Shown here one piece after another: positions 17,600-29,430 of a DNA stretch of 64,000 nt (the stretch's first letter is position 1; every line of letters starts with the position of its first letter). This stretch comes from Bacteroidota bacterium (lineage in GTDB: Bacteria > Bacteroidota > JABWAT01). The DNA lies in NCBI GenBank assembly GCA_023151185.1, contig JAKLJL010000004.1, positions 135,586 to 199,585 of the forward strand, in the 5' to 3' direction. The position numbers were made by a program, and so were the translations under genes. Below the pieces are notes generated by a model. That model ran no database searches and was not told the DNA's origin. It worked only from the letters and a program-made list of their open reading frames with translations.

Positions 17600-18880
17600 T
17601 CAGGCTGGTTCAATGGTACTGAACCGGGTGTAGGGCCTGAGCACCTCCGGAATGGTCACCGAGCCATCTGCATTCTGGTTGTTTTCCAGAAGGCTTACCA
17701 TCAGGCGGGAAGTCGCCAGTCCGGATCCGTTCAGGGTATGAACAAATTCGGGTTTTGAATTCGCATCCGGCTTAAACCGGATATTGGCCCGGCGGGCCTG
17801 AAAATCCTGGAAATTGGAACAGGATGAGGCTTCAAGATATTTGTTTTCAGCCGGGGACCAGACTTCCACATCATAGCATTTTGCAGCATTGAAACTGAGA
17901 TCACCGGTACACAGCAGCAGAATCCGGTAGGGAACCTTCAGGGCCTTCAGAATATTCTCGACATCATTTACCATGCTTTCCAGTTCGGCATAGGACCCTT
18001 CCGGATTGGCAAATTTGACCAGTTCAACCTTGTTAAACTGATGAACCCGCAGAAATCCTTTCGTCTCTTTTCCATAAGATCCGGCTTCTCGGCGAAAACA
18101 GGCCGAGTAACCGCAATATCTGACTGTCAGATCTTCAGCTTTGAAGGTTTCGTTCCGGTGAAGGTTGGTGATGGGAACTTCGGCGGTCGGGATCAGATAA
18201 AGTCCGTCTGCCGTAATAGTATACATATCTTCGGCAAATTTCGGAAGCTGCCCGGTTCCCCGCATTGACTCTTCATTCACGACAAACGGCGGGAAAACTT
18301 CCTTGTAGCCGTGGTTCGTGGTGTGGGTATCCAGAAAAAAGTTAATCAGTGCCCGTTCGAGGGCCGCACCCTTTCCCACATAAACCGGAAATCCGGAGCC
18401 CGAAATTTTAGCTCCCCGTTCAAAGTCCAGAATGCCAAGCCTCTTACCCAGCTCAATGTGATCAAGCGGTTTAAAAGTACCGGCAAAGGTTCCGGTTTCC
18501 CACCGTCTTACTTCCACATTATCTGCAGCGGAAGAGCCTTTGGGGACGGAATCATGCGGGGCATTCGGTGTATAGAGAAGCAGGTCATTGATCCGGGTTT
18601 CAACGTCAGACAATTCTGAATCCAGGTCCTTGATCTTATCAGAAACGGTCTTCATTTCTGCAATCAGATGATCGGCATTTTCTTTGTTCTTCTTTTTTGC
18701 TGCAATGTCTGCGGTAACTGCATTCCGGGTGGCTTTCAGAGATTCTACCTCTCCGATCAGCTCTCTTCTCCGGACGTCAGCTTCCAGAATCTGATCTATT
18801 TTTCTCGGGTCATCCAGTTTGGATTCAATTTTGGCTTTGTAGTAGTCCGGGTTTTCACGGACAAGTTTCAGATCGAGCAT
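17600..18880 (-). CDS. serS: Seryl-tRNA synthetase
   Basis: A 426-residue class II synthetase charging tRNA-Ser (and tRNA-Sec where present). The N-terminal coiled-coil arm spans about residues 30-105 ([39 protein letters not shown]). The catalytic domain has motif 2 ([21 protein letters not shown]) and motif 3 ([18 protein letters not shown]). Full length and intact. Its start lies 1 bp after the stop of the RmlD-like gene, so the two are co-transcribed. Confidence 0.97.
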   Translation of the reverse strand: MLDLKLVRENPDYYKAKIESKLDDPRKIDQILEADVRRRELIGEVESLKATRNAVTADIAAKKKNKENADHLIAEMKTVSDKIKDLDSELSDVETRINDLLLYTPNAPHDSVPKGSSAADNVEVRRWETGTFAGTFKPLDHIELGKRLGILDFERGAKISGSGFPVYVGKGAALERALINFFLDTHTTNHGYKEVFPPFVVNEESMRGTGQLPKFAEDMYTITADGLYLIPTAEVPITNLHRNETFKAEDLTVRYCGYSACFRREAGSYGKETKGFLRVHQFNKVELVKFANPEGSYAELESMVNDVENILKALKVPYRILLLCTGDLSFNAAKCYDVEVWSPAENKYLEASSCSNFQDFQARRANIRFKPDANSKPEFVHTLNGSGLATSRLMVSLLENNQNADGSVTIPEVLRPYTRFSTIEPA

Positions 18881-18881
18881 A

Positions 18882-19811
18882 TCAGAGGATTCCTGCGTTT
18901 ATAAGTTGCTGCCTGAACCGGATCAGGCCTTCATCGGTTGTTGAAAATCGCATGCCGAGTTCTTTTTCGGCTTTGGTAACAATAAGGCCGGAATTCAGCG
19001 GCCGGGGTGCGGGCTGGTTCAGGCTGGCGGTCAGAATCGGGGTGATCAGGGAAGGGTCAAACCCAAAATGCCCGGCAAGTTTAACTGCAAAATCGAACCG
19101 GCTGCAAAGATCTGAACCGGCTGCATTGAAAATTCCGGACTTGTTTTTCAGGACTCCCCGGTAAACAGCCTCGGCCAGATCTTCAACAAGAGTTGCGTTT
19201 CCGGTCTGATCAGTAACAATGGTAACCGGCTTTTTTTCCTTCAGCATCTGAACCAGCCAAAGGGCAAAATTTGACTTGGTACCGGTTCCGAGCCCGTAAA
19301 CCACCATCGTTCTGAAAATCAGATGACCGGGACCTGAAGCGATGCATTCATTTTCGCTGGCAAGCTTTGATTTTCCGTAGTAAGAAATCGGATTTACCCG
19401 GTCGGTTTCCAGATAAGGCCCATTTTTACCGTCAAAAACGTAGTCAGTCGAAATGTGGACCAGTTTAATATCCCGGGCTTTCGCAGATTCTGCCAGATTT
19501 CTGACTCCGTCCACATTGATGGACTGGCAGGCTTCCCGTTCGGTCTCACATTTGTCCACATGAGTCATGGCTGCACAGTTGATGATGACCTCCGGCTGAA
19601 AATCAGCCACAAGTGCCCTGACCGCCTTCCGGTCAGTAATGTCCAGTTCCTGGTACCGGCAGACAAGATCCTCACGGTTTAATTGGGTTCCTTTGGCTGA
19701 TGCCAGAATTTCGAACCGGGTGTCCCCGGCAAATATCGCGGTCACTTTTTGCCCCAGCAACCCGTTGGCACCGGTTATCAGGATTTTCCTGAAAGGAGGA
19801 TTTTCGGTCAT
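18882..19811 (-). CDS. RmlD-like NAD(P)-dependent sugar-nucleotide reductase (SDR)
   Basis: A 309-residue extended short-chain dehydrogenase. The N-terminal nucleotide-binding motif is [14 protein letters not shown], the Asn-Ala-Ala block is [14 protein letters not shown], and the catalytic Thr/Tyr/Lys segment is STDYVFDG followed by YYGKSK. It fits the RmlD substrate-binding family (dTDP-4-dehydrorhamnose reductase). The remaining rml genes are not in this window, so the exact sugar is uncertain, and a MAT2B-like role is a possible alternative. It overlaps the kinase gene by 4 bp (ATGA). Confidence 0.82.
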   Translation of the reverse strand: MTENPPFRKILITGANGLLGQKVTAIFAGDTRFEILASAKGTQLNREDLVCRYQELDITDRKAVRALVADFQPEVIINCAAMTHVDKCETEREACQSINVDGVRNLAESAKARDIKLVHISTDYVFDGKNGPYLETDRVNPISYYGKSKLASENECIASGPGHLIFRTMVVYGLGTGTKSNFALWLVQMLKEKKPVTIVTDQTGNATLVEDLAEAVYRGVLKNKSGIFNAAGSDLCSRFDFAVKLAGHFGFDPSLITPILTASLNQPAPRPLNSGLIVTKAEKELGMRFSTTDEGLIRFRQQLINAGIL

Positions 19812-20737
19812 CTGAATGCTCCGTTCACTAACAAATAGTCCGCCTTGCCGGAAAACCCCTGCTTTTTGGCGGCCTGTCCGGCCAGTCTCATTGCCGTCGA
19901 CAGAGATTTTTTTAAACTTTGGGTCCTGATCATCTGATGGGTATATACCGAACCCAGAATATCCCCGCAGCCCACTGCATACCCATTTTCAACGACCTGC
20001 TCAGGCCTCAGGATGTGACTGTGAATTGTGGTCAGCACTTTTTCCCAGGCAACGACACCCCGGCTCCCCTTCGTAATCAGAAAAAAGCGTACCTGTCCTT
20101 CAAAAAATGCCATTTTCAGCAGTCCTTTTTCGGTTGTTCCGCTTCCCAGAAAAAGCATCTGCAGTTCCCGTTGGTTAACCTGTACCGAATCAACAAACCC
20201 GAAAACCTGCTTCAGTTCCAGTTGAAGACCAGCCGGATTGTTTTTAAATGAAGCAAACAGCCGGTCCGTTCTGACGTGCAGATCCAGATGGATAAAGGCT
20301 TTCGGATACCGGCTCCTGAGAGCAGCCAGATCCTGAATTTTCAGATCAAACCCGGTCTGGAAATTGATATAGACGGCATCCGGTTCGGTTTCAGGCAGGT
20401 GGTTCAGGTTAATGGGTTGTTCCGAACTGTGAATGGATTCGTAACCGGGATCCTCATCCGGCCGGTAAATTACCCTGACCCTGTCATTTTTTTCTTCTGA
20501 CGGGTAAATCCCGGATGGATCTGCGTGCGGCAGACGGGCCAGTTCCTGAAGAACGGTCTGATACGAGTCCTTTTCAACGGGGAAAACCGGAATCATACGG
20601 TCCCCGGTTTCCATCACCGAAGAAAGGGCAAAAAGGGAATAGGCAATGCCGCCGGGTTCATACTTCAGCGATCCGGCATCAGATTCCAGCCCGTCCCAGC
20701 AAAAATGTCCTAAAACCAATATGGTGGATGAACCCAT
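19808..20737 (-). CDS. PfkB-family (ribokinase-like) carbohydrate kinase
   Basis: A 309-residue ribokinase-fold protein. Visible features are the N-terminal strand and glycine pair (ILVLGHFCWD, GGIAYSLFAL), the mid-domain QVNQRELQMLF block that corresponds to the family's N-x-x-E segment, and the C-terminal anion-hole motif GYAVGCGDILGSV with the catalytic Asp. The match is weaker than in typical sugar kinases, so substrate is not assigned. First gene of the minus-strand run ending in DUF2851; overlaps the reductase gene by 4 bp. Confidence 0.72.
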   Translation of the reverse strand: MGSSTILVLGHFCWDGLESDAGSLKYEPGGIAYSLFALSSVMETGDRMIPVFPVEKDSYQTVLQELARLPHADPSGIYPSEEKNDRVRVIYRPDEDPGYESIHSSEQPINLNHLPETEPDAVYINFQTGFDLKIQDLAALRSRYPKAFIHLDLHVRTDRLFASFKNNPAGLQLELKQVFGFVDSVQVNQRELQMLFLGSGTTEKGLLKMAFFEGQVRFFLITKGSRGVVAWEKVLTTIHSHILRPEQVVENGYAVGCGDILGSVYTHQMIRTQSLKKSLSTAMRLAGQAAKKQGFSGKADYLLVNGAFR

Positions 20738-20756
20738 AACCCGCTGCAGAAATCCT

Positions 20757-20787
20757 TAAAGATACAATTTGTGGCGGATAAGAAAAA
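20757..20787 (-). promoter_or_regulatory. Possible promoter of the pfkB-like operon
   Basis: On the minus strand TATCTTTA (20757-20764; one mismatch to TANNTTTG) is preceded after 19 bases by TTTT (20784-20787; one mismatch to TTTG). It lies about 20 bases before the kinase start, which would leave a very short leader. Confidence 0.35.
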
Positions 20788-20896
20788 CCGGTTCTCAGCG
20801 AAAACCTCCCGGAAGCCCGGACAGGCTGGTACGGTCAGCCGTCCGGAAATTGGTAAAAAGCAACCTAATTTTTAATTTTACTGAAAAGGAGTTCCT

Positions 20897-21457
20897 GTGA
20901 AAACCCTGATTGCTCTTCTGATCCTGGCTCTGGTACCGGCTCTCAGCCTGGCCAACCGCGCAGATTCACTCACCACCCCACCGGTTGTTTTTATTCAGGA
21001 AAAACAGGCCCGTGTGTTAAAAAATCCGGATCCCTTTTATTCGGGCACCGTAACAGTACTCAGGTTGGGACAACGGGTTGAACTTCTCGACTCGGCGGGT
21101 ACGTTTTACCAGATCCGGCTTCCGGAGTCTGACCTGACCGGCTATGTGTCTAAAACATCCGTTTCAGGAAAAATTCCGGATCACTCTTCTGCAGGCTGGT
21201 CGCTTGAGCAGGAACCGGCCGTTAACGTTAAAATAAAGAGCGCCGATCTGATTCTTGCAGTTATTGCACTGGGCCTCGCCTGGGATTACGGCACCACAAC
21301 CTCAGATATGAATAAGACTCTTCAGAAAATTGAGGATAAAAAGCTCAACATCGAAGTGGATCATCTTAAAACATCGAGAACTACCAAATTTACTCTTGCG
21401 GTTCTGTTTGGCCTGGTTGGTGCGTATGAACTTTGGAATGCGGTAACAATTGAGTAA
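20897..21457 (+). CDS. Exported SH3-like domain membrane protein
   Basis: A 186-residue protein starting at GTG with a strong AAGGAG site 5 bases upstream. The signal peptide is MKTLIALLILALVPALSLA. Residues about 33-92 look like a bacterial SH3 domain (ARVLKNPDPFYSGTVTVLRL, RVELLDSAGTFYQIRLPE, GYVSKTSVSG). Two hydrophobic stretches follow (ILAVIALGLAWDYG and FTLAVLFGLVGAYELW), separated by a polar helix. Possibly a cell-wall-binding or envelope-sensing protein; no specific family recognised. It is immediately upstream of the predicted replication origin. Confidence 0.75.
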   Translation: MKTLIALLILALVPALSLANRADSLTTPPVVFIQEKQARVLKNPDPFYSGTVTVLRLGQRVELLDSAGTFYQIRLPESDLTGYVSKTSVSGKIPDHSSAGWSLEQEPAVNVKIKSADLILAVIALGLAWDYGTTTSDMNKTLQKIEDKKLNIEVDHLKTSRTTKFTLAVLFGLVGAYELWNAVTIE

Positions 21458-21569
21458 CACTAACTTTTTTCCCGATCCTCCCCCTTCTTTCGGACTCCTG
21501 TGATCCCCGGCGTTTCTATCGGTAAATGACTTTCATTTCACCGGGAAAAATTTTACTTTTAGTTACTCA

Positions 21570-21850
21570 CATCCGGGTGTGGACAGGGATGTGGACGGCG
21601 GTGGGTTCAGTGTGAATAAACCGGCCGTTTGGGTTTCATTCTGAACCGTCTGTGGACAGCAGTGGATAACTGGCCGGTTTTCCACAGGCACATCAGAAAC
21701 CGGGCGTGGATAAATCTTCGCCGGAAATCAGGTTGAATGCAGAGATTTTCAGGAAAGTAACGGGGTTATCCACATACCCACAGCCTCAGCAAACGACTTA
21801 CAACAAATTTTCTATATTCTTATCTTCATTATTTTCCTTCTCGGAGAACA
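21570..21850. other. oriC: Predicted chromosomal replication origin (oriC) upstream of dnaN
   Basis: This stretch contains a dense cluster of DnaA boxes. A perfect TTATCCACA is at 21766-21774. Sites fitting TTWTNCACA are TTTTCCACA (21678-21686) and the inverted TGTGAATAA (21611-21619). One-mismatch inverted copies are AGTGGATAA (21661-21669) and CGTGGATAA (21705-21713). Weaker TGTGGAC boxes are at 21578, 21590 and 21651. An AT-rich tract (about 21790-21842) follows directly and would suit as the unwinding element. Transcription to the left is mostly minus and to the right mostly plus, consistent with bidirectional replication from here. The annotated oriC limits are approximate. Confidence 0.8.
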
Positions 21851-21855
21851 AGCAC

Positions 21856-22965
21856 ATGAAATTCAAAGTCAATTCCACCCTCCTTCTGAAAAGCCTCAAT
21901 AAGGTGAATAGTGTCGTTCCGGCCAAGACTCCGCTTCCCATTCTTGAAAATATCCTGTTCGACCTCAGGGGAAATGACTTAACACTTTCTGCAACCGACC
22001 TCGAAGTCTCGATGACCACCGTAGTCTCTGTTTCCGGCGGACAGGACGGCAAGGTTGCCGTTCCGGCAAAACGCCTGATCGACACTCTGAAAGCCTTACC
22101 CGAAACCAGTCTGTCTTTCGACATCAATGATCTGAATCAGATTACCTTTTCAACAGACCGCGGAACGTATAAGCTGGCCGGCGAAAACGGTGACGAGTTT
22201 CCGGGAATGCCCGACCTGGAATCAGGATCTACCGTCAGCATCAGCAGCAAGCAACTGGCCAGAATGGTCAATCACACTTTATTTGCTGTTTCGACTGATG
22301 AACTGCGCCAGGCGATGATGGGGGTTTTGTTCCAGATTTCGGAAGATGAATTCAAAACGGTTGCCACCGATGGCCACCGGCTGGTAGCCTTTTCCTATAA
22401 GGGATTCGCCACAACCGAAAAACGGAATTTCATCATTCCGGCCAAAGCACTGAATATTGCCCTGAAAAATATCGACGGTGCCGAAACACCGCTGACTGTT
22501 GATGATAAATTTGTCTCCTTCCGGTTCGAGGAAGGGGTTCTGACCTCACGGCTGATCAAAGAGAATTACCCGAATTACGAGGCCGTTATTCCGTCCGAAA
22601 ATAACCGGAATATGGTAATCAATAATCATGATCTGAAGGCCGGCTGTAAACGGGTTTCGCTTTTTGCCAACAGCAGCACCCACCAGATCCGGTTTGCCAT
22701 GAGCAGTGAACCGCTTAAAATCTTTGCCGAAGATTATGATCAGGGACGGTCGGCAACAGAAAATATTGCCTGCCTGTTCAGTGGTGATGCACTTGAAATC
22801 GGATTTAATGCCATCTACATCCAGGATGTGCTGGACCATATTGCAACCGATGAAGTCCGGTTTGAATTTTCGGGACCTACCCGGGCCGCCGTTGTTCTCC
22901 CGGCAGAGCAGGAAGAAAACGAGAACATCCTGATGCTGGTGATGCCGGTCAGAATCAACAGCTAA
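21856..22965 (+). CDS. dnaN: DNA polymerase III beta subunit (sliding clamp)
   Basis: A 369-residue clamp that tethers the replicative polymerase to DNA. The start at 21856 (MKFKVNSTLLLKSLNKVNSV) was chosen because it matches the family N-terminus and has GGAG 9 bases before it. The same frame is open further upstream, but only through the origin DNA. Three beta-clamp domains can be followed (PLPILENILFDLRGNDLTLSATDLE; ATDGHRLVAFS; MVMPVR at the C-terminus). recF follows after 2 bp. Confidence 0.96.
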   Translation: MKFKVNSTLLLKSLNKVNSVVPAKTPLPILENILFDLRGNDLTLSATDLEVSMTTVVSVSGGQDGKVAVPAKRLIDTLKALPETSLSFDINDLNQITFSTDRGTYKLAGENGDEFPGMPDLESGSTVSISSKQLARMVNHTLFAVSTDELRQAMMGVLFQISEDEFKTVATDGHRLVAFSYKGFATTEKRNFIIPAKALNIALKNIDGAETPLTVDDKFVSFRFEEGVLTSRLIKENYPNYEAVIPSENNRNMVINNHDLKAGCKRVSLFANSSTHQIRFAMSSEPLKIFAEDYDQGRSATENIACLFSGDALEIGFNAIYIQDVLDHIATDEVRFEFSGPTRAAVVLPAEQEENENILMLVMPVRINS

Positions 22966-22967
22966 AC

Positions 22968-24066
22968 ATGTTCCTGACTGATCTCGGGGTGGCCGGTTTC
23001 CGGAACCACCCTGACTCCCGTCTGTCTTTCTCCCAGAATGTCTCCATTTTTTACGGCCGGAACGGACAGGGTAAAACCAATCTGCTCGATTCGGTTTATT
23101 TTCTTACCCTGACCAAATCTTTCCAGGTTAGTTCTGATCTTCTCTGCATCCGCAACGGCGATCCTCATTTTACCCTCTCCGGCAATTTCAGGTCAGATTC
23201 CGGACTGGTCTCAGAAATCCGGACTCAGGTTTTCCGTCCGGAAGGAAAACAGATTTCACTGAACGGCCAGAAAATAACAGGATCTTCCGATATCATCGGC
23301 CGGTTCCCAACCGTTTTGTTTTCCCTGGAGGACCGGCTCATCACCATGGGATCTCCTTCCGACAGAAGAAAATTTCTCGATTCCGTTTTATTTCAGACCA
23401 GTAAAGTCTACATCGAAGATTCCAGAAAATTAAAGAAAACCATCCGCCAGAGAAACGACCTGCTTCAAAGTCAGGGTAAACTCACCCCTTCTGCAATCGA
23501 TCTGTTTGATATCTGGACCGAAGAACTGATCCGGAATTCTGCACCGGTTCTCAGGCGGCGCCTTCGGTTTCTTCACCAGTTCAGGCAGTTGCTTTCTGTT
23601 CTTTATCAGAATGAACTATCCGGGTTCGAACAACCTGAAATTGAGTACAAATCGGATGAAACCCTTCTGGGGTCTGATACAGATGCCGAAGCCTGGCTCA
23701 GGGAGCAGGCCCGGCTTTACCGGGATCAGGAACTGGACCGGCGGACAACCCTCATCGGCCCGCAGCGGGATGATCTCCTGATTCAGCTGGATGGACGGGA
23801 AACCCGTTTTTATGCCTCACAGGGACAGCATAAACTCCTGCTTCTGGCCGTCAAAATTGCAATGTGGCACTATCTGAAGGAGAAAACAGGCGAAACCCCG
23901 ATTGTTCTGATCGACGATATTTTTTCTGAACTCGACAGCGAACGGCTGAAAGTAATTTCCGGCTTTCTGCCAGCTCTCGGGCAGGTACTTATCACCATGA
24001 CAGACCGGGAAAAACTGGCTCTTGACGGGAACTTCGGGTTTTTCAGGATTGAAGACGGGCGGGTTT

Positions 24067-24077
<11 letters not shown>
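22968..24077 (+). CDS. recF: DNA replication and repair protein RecF
   Basis: A 369-residue SMC-like ABC ATPase that helps load RecA at gaps through RecOR. The Walker A motif is GRNGQGKTNLLD (about residues 30-41). The signature motif lies in ASQGQHKLLLLAVKIA, and Walker B/D-loop in PIVLIDDIFSELDSERL. Full length. It overlaps dciA by 11 bp and is 2 bp from dnaN, as in the conserved dnaN-recF-dciA-gyrB order of many bacteria. Confidence 0.96.
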
Positions 24078-26357
<2,280 letters not shown>

Positions 26358-26393
26358 CCCGAAACCCAAATTTTTAAGAGCTGAATTTAATCT

Positions 26394-28859
26394 ATGTCCA
26401 ACGATCGTATCAAGCCAAATCCTATCGTCGATGAGATGAAACTCTCATACCTCGATTATTCCATGTCTGTGATTGTGTCCCGGGCGCTTCCGGATGTCAG
26501 AGATGGACTTAAACCGGTTCACCGCCGGGTTCTTTTCGGAATGAATGAACTTGGAATGGGTGCAGGAAGAGCTTTTAAGAAATCGGCCCGTCTGGTCGGT
26601 GAAGTACTCGGTAAATTCCACCCGCATGGCGATTCCGCCGTTTATGATTCGATGGTCCGGATGGCTCAGGATTTCTCACTGCGGTATCCGCTGGTCGACG
26701 GTCAGGGAAACTTTGGTTCGATTGACGGTGATTCTGCAGCGGCCATGAGGTACACCGAAGCCAGAATGAAACGTCTGGCCGAAGAAATGCTGAAAGATCT
26801 GGATAAGGAAACAGTTGATTTTCAGCCGAATTTTGATGACTCACTCGAAGAACCCCGGGTTCTTCCCAGTGCTGTTCCCAATCTTCTGATCAATGGATCG
26901 TCAGGGATCGCTGTCGGGATGGCGACCAACATTCCGCCGCACAATCTGGGTGAAGTTATTGATGCCCTAACGGCGTTGATCCTGAATCCGGAGATCGAAA
27001 ACTCGGATCTGATGGAATTTATCAAGGCTCCCGACTTCCCGACCGGTGGAACGATTTACGGAATGGCAGGTGTCAGAGAGGCTTACCGGTCCGGCCGAGG
27101 CCGGTGTGTCATCCGGGCAAAAGCAAATTTTGAAACCAAACCCAACGGCCGTGAATCCCTGATTATTACCGAAATACCCTTTCAAACCAACAAAGCTTCG
27201 ATCATTGAGAAAATTGCCGAACTGGTTAAGGATAAAAAGGTCGAGGGTATTTCCGACATCCGGGATGAATCTGACCGGGAAGGAATGAGAATTGTAATCG
27301 AGCTGAAGAAGGATGCCATGGGAACGGTCGTCCTGAATCAGCTTTATAAATATACCCAGCTTCAGAACACCTTTGGCATTATTATGCTGGCACTGGTAAA
27401 TGGGGTACCACGGGTTCTGTCTCTGAAGGAAATGCTGCACTACTATCTGGAACACCGCATGGAAGTAGTGGTCAGGAGAACCCGGTTCGACCTGAAACAG
27501 GCAGAAAATAAAGCTCATATCCTCGAAGGATACCGCATTGCACTTGACCATCTGGATGAAGTCATCCGCCTCATCCGGAATTCAGCAGATACCGAGACTG
27601 CCCATTCAGGACTGATGAGCCAGTTTGGCCTTTCCGAAATTCAGGCAAAAGCCATTCTGGATATGCGTCTTCAGCGGCTTACCGGACTGGAACGTCAGAA
27701 AATTGAAGATGAGTACCGTGAAATTATGATTCTCATCGGGAAACTGAAGGAAATTCTGGACTCAGATTCCATCCGCTGGACGATTATCCGGGAAGAACTT
27801 GCAGAAATTAAATCTAAATATGCCGATGAACGCCGGACGGAAATGGTTATTGCGGATGATGAATTCGACATGGAAGACTTGATTCCGGATGATGAAGTCG
27901 TCATCACGATCTCTCACAATGGGTTTATGAAACGGGTTCCGATTACCGAATACCGGTCACAGAACCGGGGTGGCAGGGGAATTACTGCTGCCTCTGTTGG
28001 AGACGAAGATTTCATTGAACACATGATTGTAACAACCAATCATAATTATATTCTCTTCTTTACCAGTCACGGCCGGTGCTACTGGCTTAAAGTCTGGGCT
28101 GTTCCTGAATCCGGCCGCCAGTCGAGGGGAAGATCGATTGCCAATCTGATTGAAATGAGGGAAAACGAAAAGGTAGCAGCCTTTATCACGGTTAAAAATT
28201 TCGATGAACCGGGTTTCATTATCATGGCAACCCGCCAGGGTATCATTAAAAAAACCGATCTGGAATCCTACAGTAATGTCAGAAAAGGCGGTATCATTGC
28301 AATTAATATCCGGGAAGATGATGAACTGATCGAAGCCCGGCTGACCAACGGCAATCACAATGTGATTATCGGAACCAAAAATGGCAAGTCCATTCGTTTC
28401 CATGAATCCGATGTCAGGGATATGGGCCGGACGGCTACGGGGGTAAAAGCTGTCACACTGGATGATGAAAATCAGGTAATCGGGATGGTTACCACCGACC
28501 GGAGTGACTCTTCTCTGCTTGTCGTAACAGAAAAGGGAATGGGAAAACGGTCCCCGCTTGAAGAATACCGGGTTCAGACCCGGGGCGGAAAGGGAATTTC
28601 AACCGTAAAAGTAACCGAAAAAACCGGAAATCTTGTTTCAATACGTGAAGTTGATGACACCCGTGACCTGATGATCATTACCACACAGGGAACCATCATC
28701 CGGCAATCCTGTGATCAGCTCAGAGACATCGGTAGAAATACTCAGGGTGTCAGGCTGATCCGGCTGCAGGAAGGTGATTCAATAGCCTCGGTCGCAGTTG
28801 TTTTCAAGGACGAGGAACCTGAAATCTTTGACCAGGAGCCTGGAGAAATTTCAGAATAG
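26394..28859 (+). CDS. gyrA: DNA gyrase subunit A
   Basis: An 821-residue cleavage/religation subunit. The catalytic tyrosine is in [10 protein letters not shown]. The quinolone-resistance-determining region reads [17 protein letters not shown], with the susceptible-type Ser and Asp of GDSAVYD. The C-terminal DNA-wrapping beta-pinwheel has two GyrA-box-like motifs (QNRGGRG and QTRGGKG), which separates it from topoisomerase IV subunit A. It is followed directly by a strong terminator, closing the dnaN-recF-dciA-gyrB-gyrA unit. Confidence 0.97.
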   Translation: MSNDRIKPNPIVDEMKLSYLDYSMSVIVSRALPDVRDGLKPVHRRVLFGMNELGMGAGRAFKKSARLVGEVLGKFHPHGDSAVYDSMVRMAQDFSLRYPLVDGQGNFGSIDGDSAAAMRYTEARMKRLAEEMLKDLDKETVDFQPNFDDSLEEPRVLPSAVPNLLINGSSGIAVGMATNIPPHNLGEVIDALTALILNPEIENSDLMEFIKAPDFPTGGTIYGMAGVREAYRSGRGRCVIRAKANFETKPNGRESLIITEIPFQTNKASIIEKIAELVKDKKVEGISDIRDESDREGMRIVIELKKDAMGTVVLNQLYKYTQLQNTFGIIMLALVNGVPRVLSLKEMLHYYLEHRMEVVVRRTRFDLKQAENKAHILEGYRIALDHLDEVIRLIRNSADTETAHSGLMSQFGLSEIQAKAILDMRLQRLTGLERQKIEDEYREIMILIGKLKEILDSDSIRWTIIREELAEIKSKYADERRTEMVIADDEFDMEDLIPDDEVVITISHNGFMKRVPITEYRSQNRGGRGITAASVGDEDFIEHMIVTTNHNYILFFTSHGRCYWLKVWAVPESGRQSRGRSIANLIEMRENEKVAAFITVKNFDEPGFIIMATRQGIIKKTDLESYSNVRKGGIIAINIREDDELIEARLTNGNHNVIIGTKNGKSIRFHESDVRDMGRTATGVKAVTLDDENQVIGMVTTDRSDSSLLVVTEKGMGKRSPLEEYRVQTRGGKGISTVKVTEKTGNLVSIREVDDTRDLMIITTQGTIIRQSCDQLRDIGRNTQGVRLIRLQEGDSIASVAVVFKDEEPEIFDQEPGEISE

Positions 28860-28865
28860 ATCTCT

Positions 28866-28894
28866 AAAATGCCGGTTCATCCGGCATTTTTTTT
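28866..28894 (+). terminator. Rho-independent terminator after gyrA
   Basis: A perfect 10-bp stem (AAAATGCCGG, 28866-28875, with CCGGCATTTT, 28881-28890) and a 5-base loop are followed by further T residues. It begins 6 bases after the gyrA stop. Confidence 0.92.
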
Positions 28895-28986
28895 GTTTTA
28901 TCCCTTCATTCCGGCCGATTTCAGCGAATTAATGTAAATTCCTTGTATTTTTACTGAATTTCCCGAAATGTCTGGATGTGAACTGG

Positions 28987-29385
28987 ATGCGAAAGTGGTC
29001 TTTTCTGTTTCTCTGTTGGTTTTCGTTGGCCGGACTTTCCGGCTGCACGCCTGTGCAGACTCAGATTCAGGGCGCTTCGGTCCGGAAAGCGGAGCGGTCC
29101 TCCATTGAACTGCAGATGGTTATCCAAAGTCATTTCGATGAACTCAGACGGATTCACAGGGAGTTATATCTTGAAGGGAAGCTGGGTTTCAAGGAGGGGA
29201 TTGTGATTTTTCAGTTCGAAATTCTGCCGGATGGTTCCGTCGGCCAGATCAAGGTAACGAAAAATACCTTTTATCCGGATATTGGTGAGGTCATCGGAGC
29301 CGAAATAAAAAACTGGAAATTTTCCGCAATTGAGTCCAGTCTGATCCAAACCATCGAAGTTCCGTTAGCCTTTACAGCAGAATAA
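28987..29385 (+). CDS. Lipoprotein with TonB-C/AgmX-PglI-like domain
   Basis: A 132-residue predicted lipoprotein: MRKWSFLFLCWFSLAGLSGC, lipobox LSGC with Cys20. The ATG at 28987 gives the best signal sequence; an in-frame GTG lies 9 bases upstream. The mature C-terminal part (LYLEGKLGFKEGIVIFQFEI, PDGSVGQIKVTKNTF, VIGAEIKNWKFS, EVPLAF) has the pattern of the AgmX/PglI or TonB C-terminal fold, which bridges envelope layers or contacts outer-membrane partners. It stands alone between two terminators. Family assignment is by pattern only. Confidence 0.7.
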   Translation: MRKWSFLFLCWFSLAGLSGCTPVQTQIQGASVRKAERSSIELQMVIQSHFDELRRIHRELYLEGKLGFKEGIVIFQFEILPDGSVGQIKVTKNTFYPDIGEVIGAEIKNWKFSAIESSLIQTIEVPLAFTAE

Positions 29386-29390
29386 AAAAA

Positions 29391-29414
29391 AAGCCGGTCT
29401 TTCGAACCGGCCTT
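29391..29414. terminator. Bidirectional terminator between lipoprotein gene and glnA
   Basis: A GCCGGT/ACCGGC stem (29393-29398 with 29406-29411) is flanked by a run of nine A on the left and six T on the right, so it can end both the plus-strand lipoprotein transcript and the minus-strand glnA transcript. Confidence 0.85.
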
Positions 29415-29430
29415 TTTTATGCTTCAGATC

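Noticed and set aside
21706-21855. A 50-residue N-terminal extension of DnaN
   Set aside because: The extra codons run through the DnaA boxes and the AT-rich tract; the family start and GGAG are at 21856.
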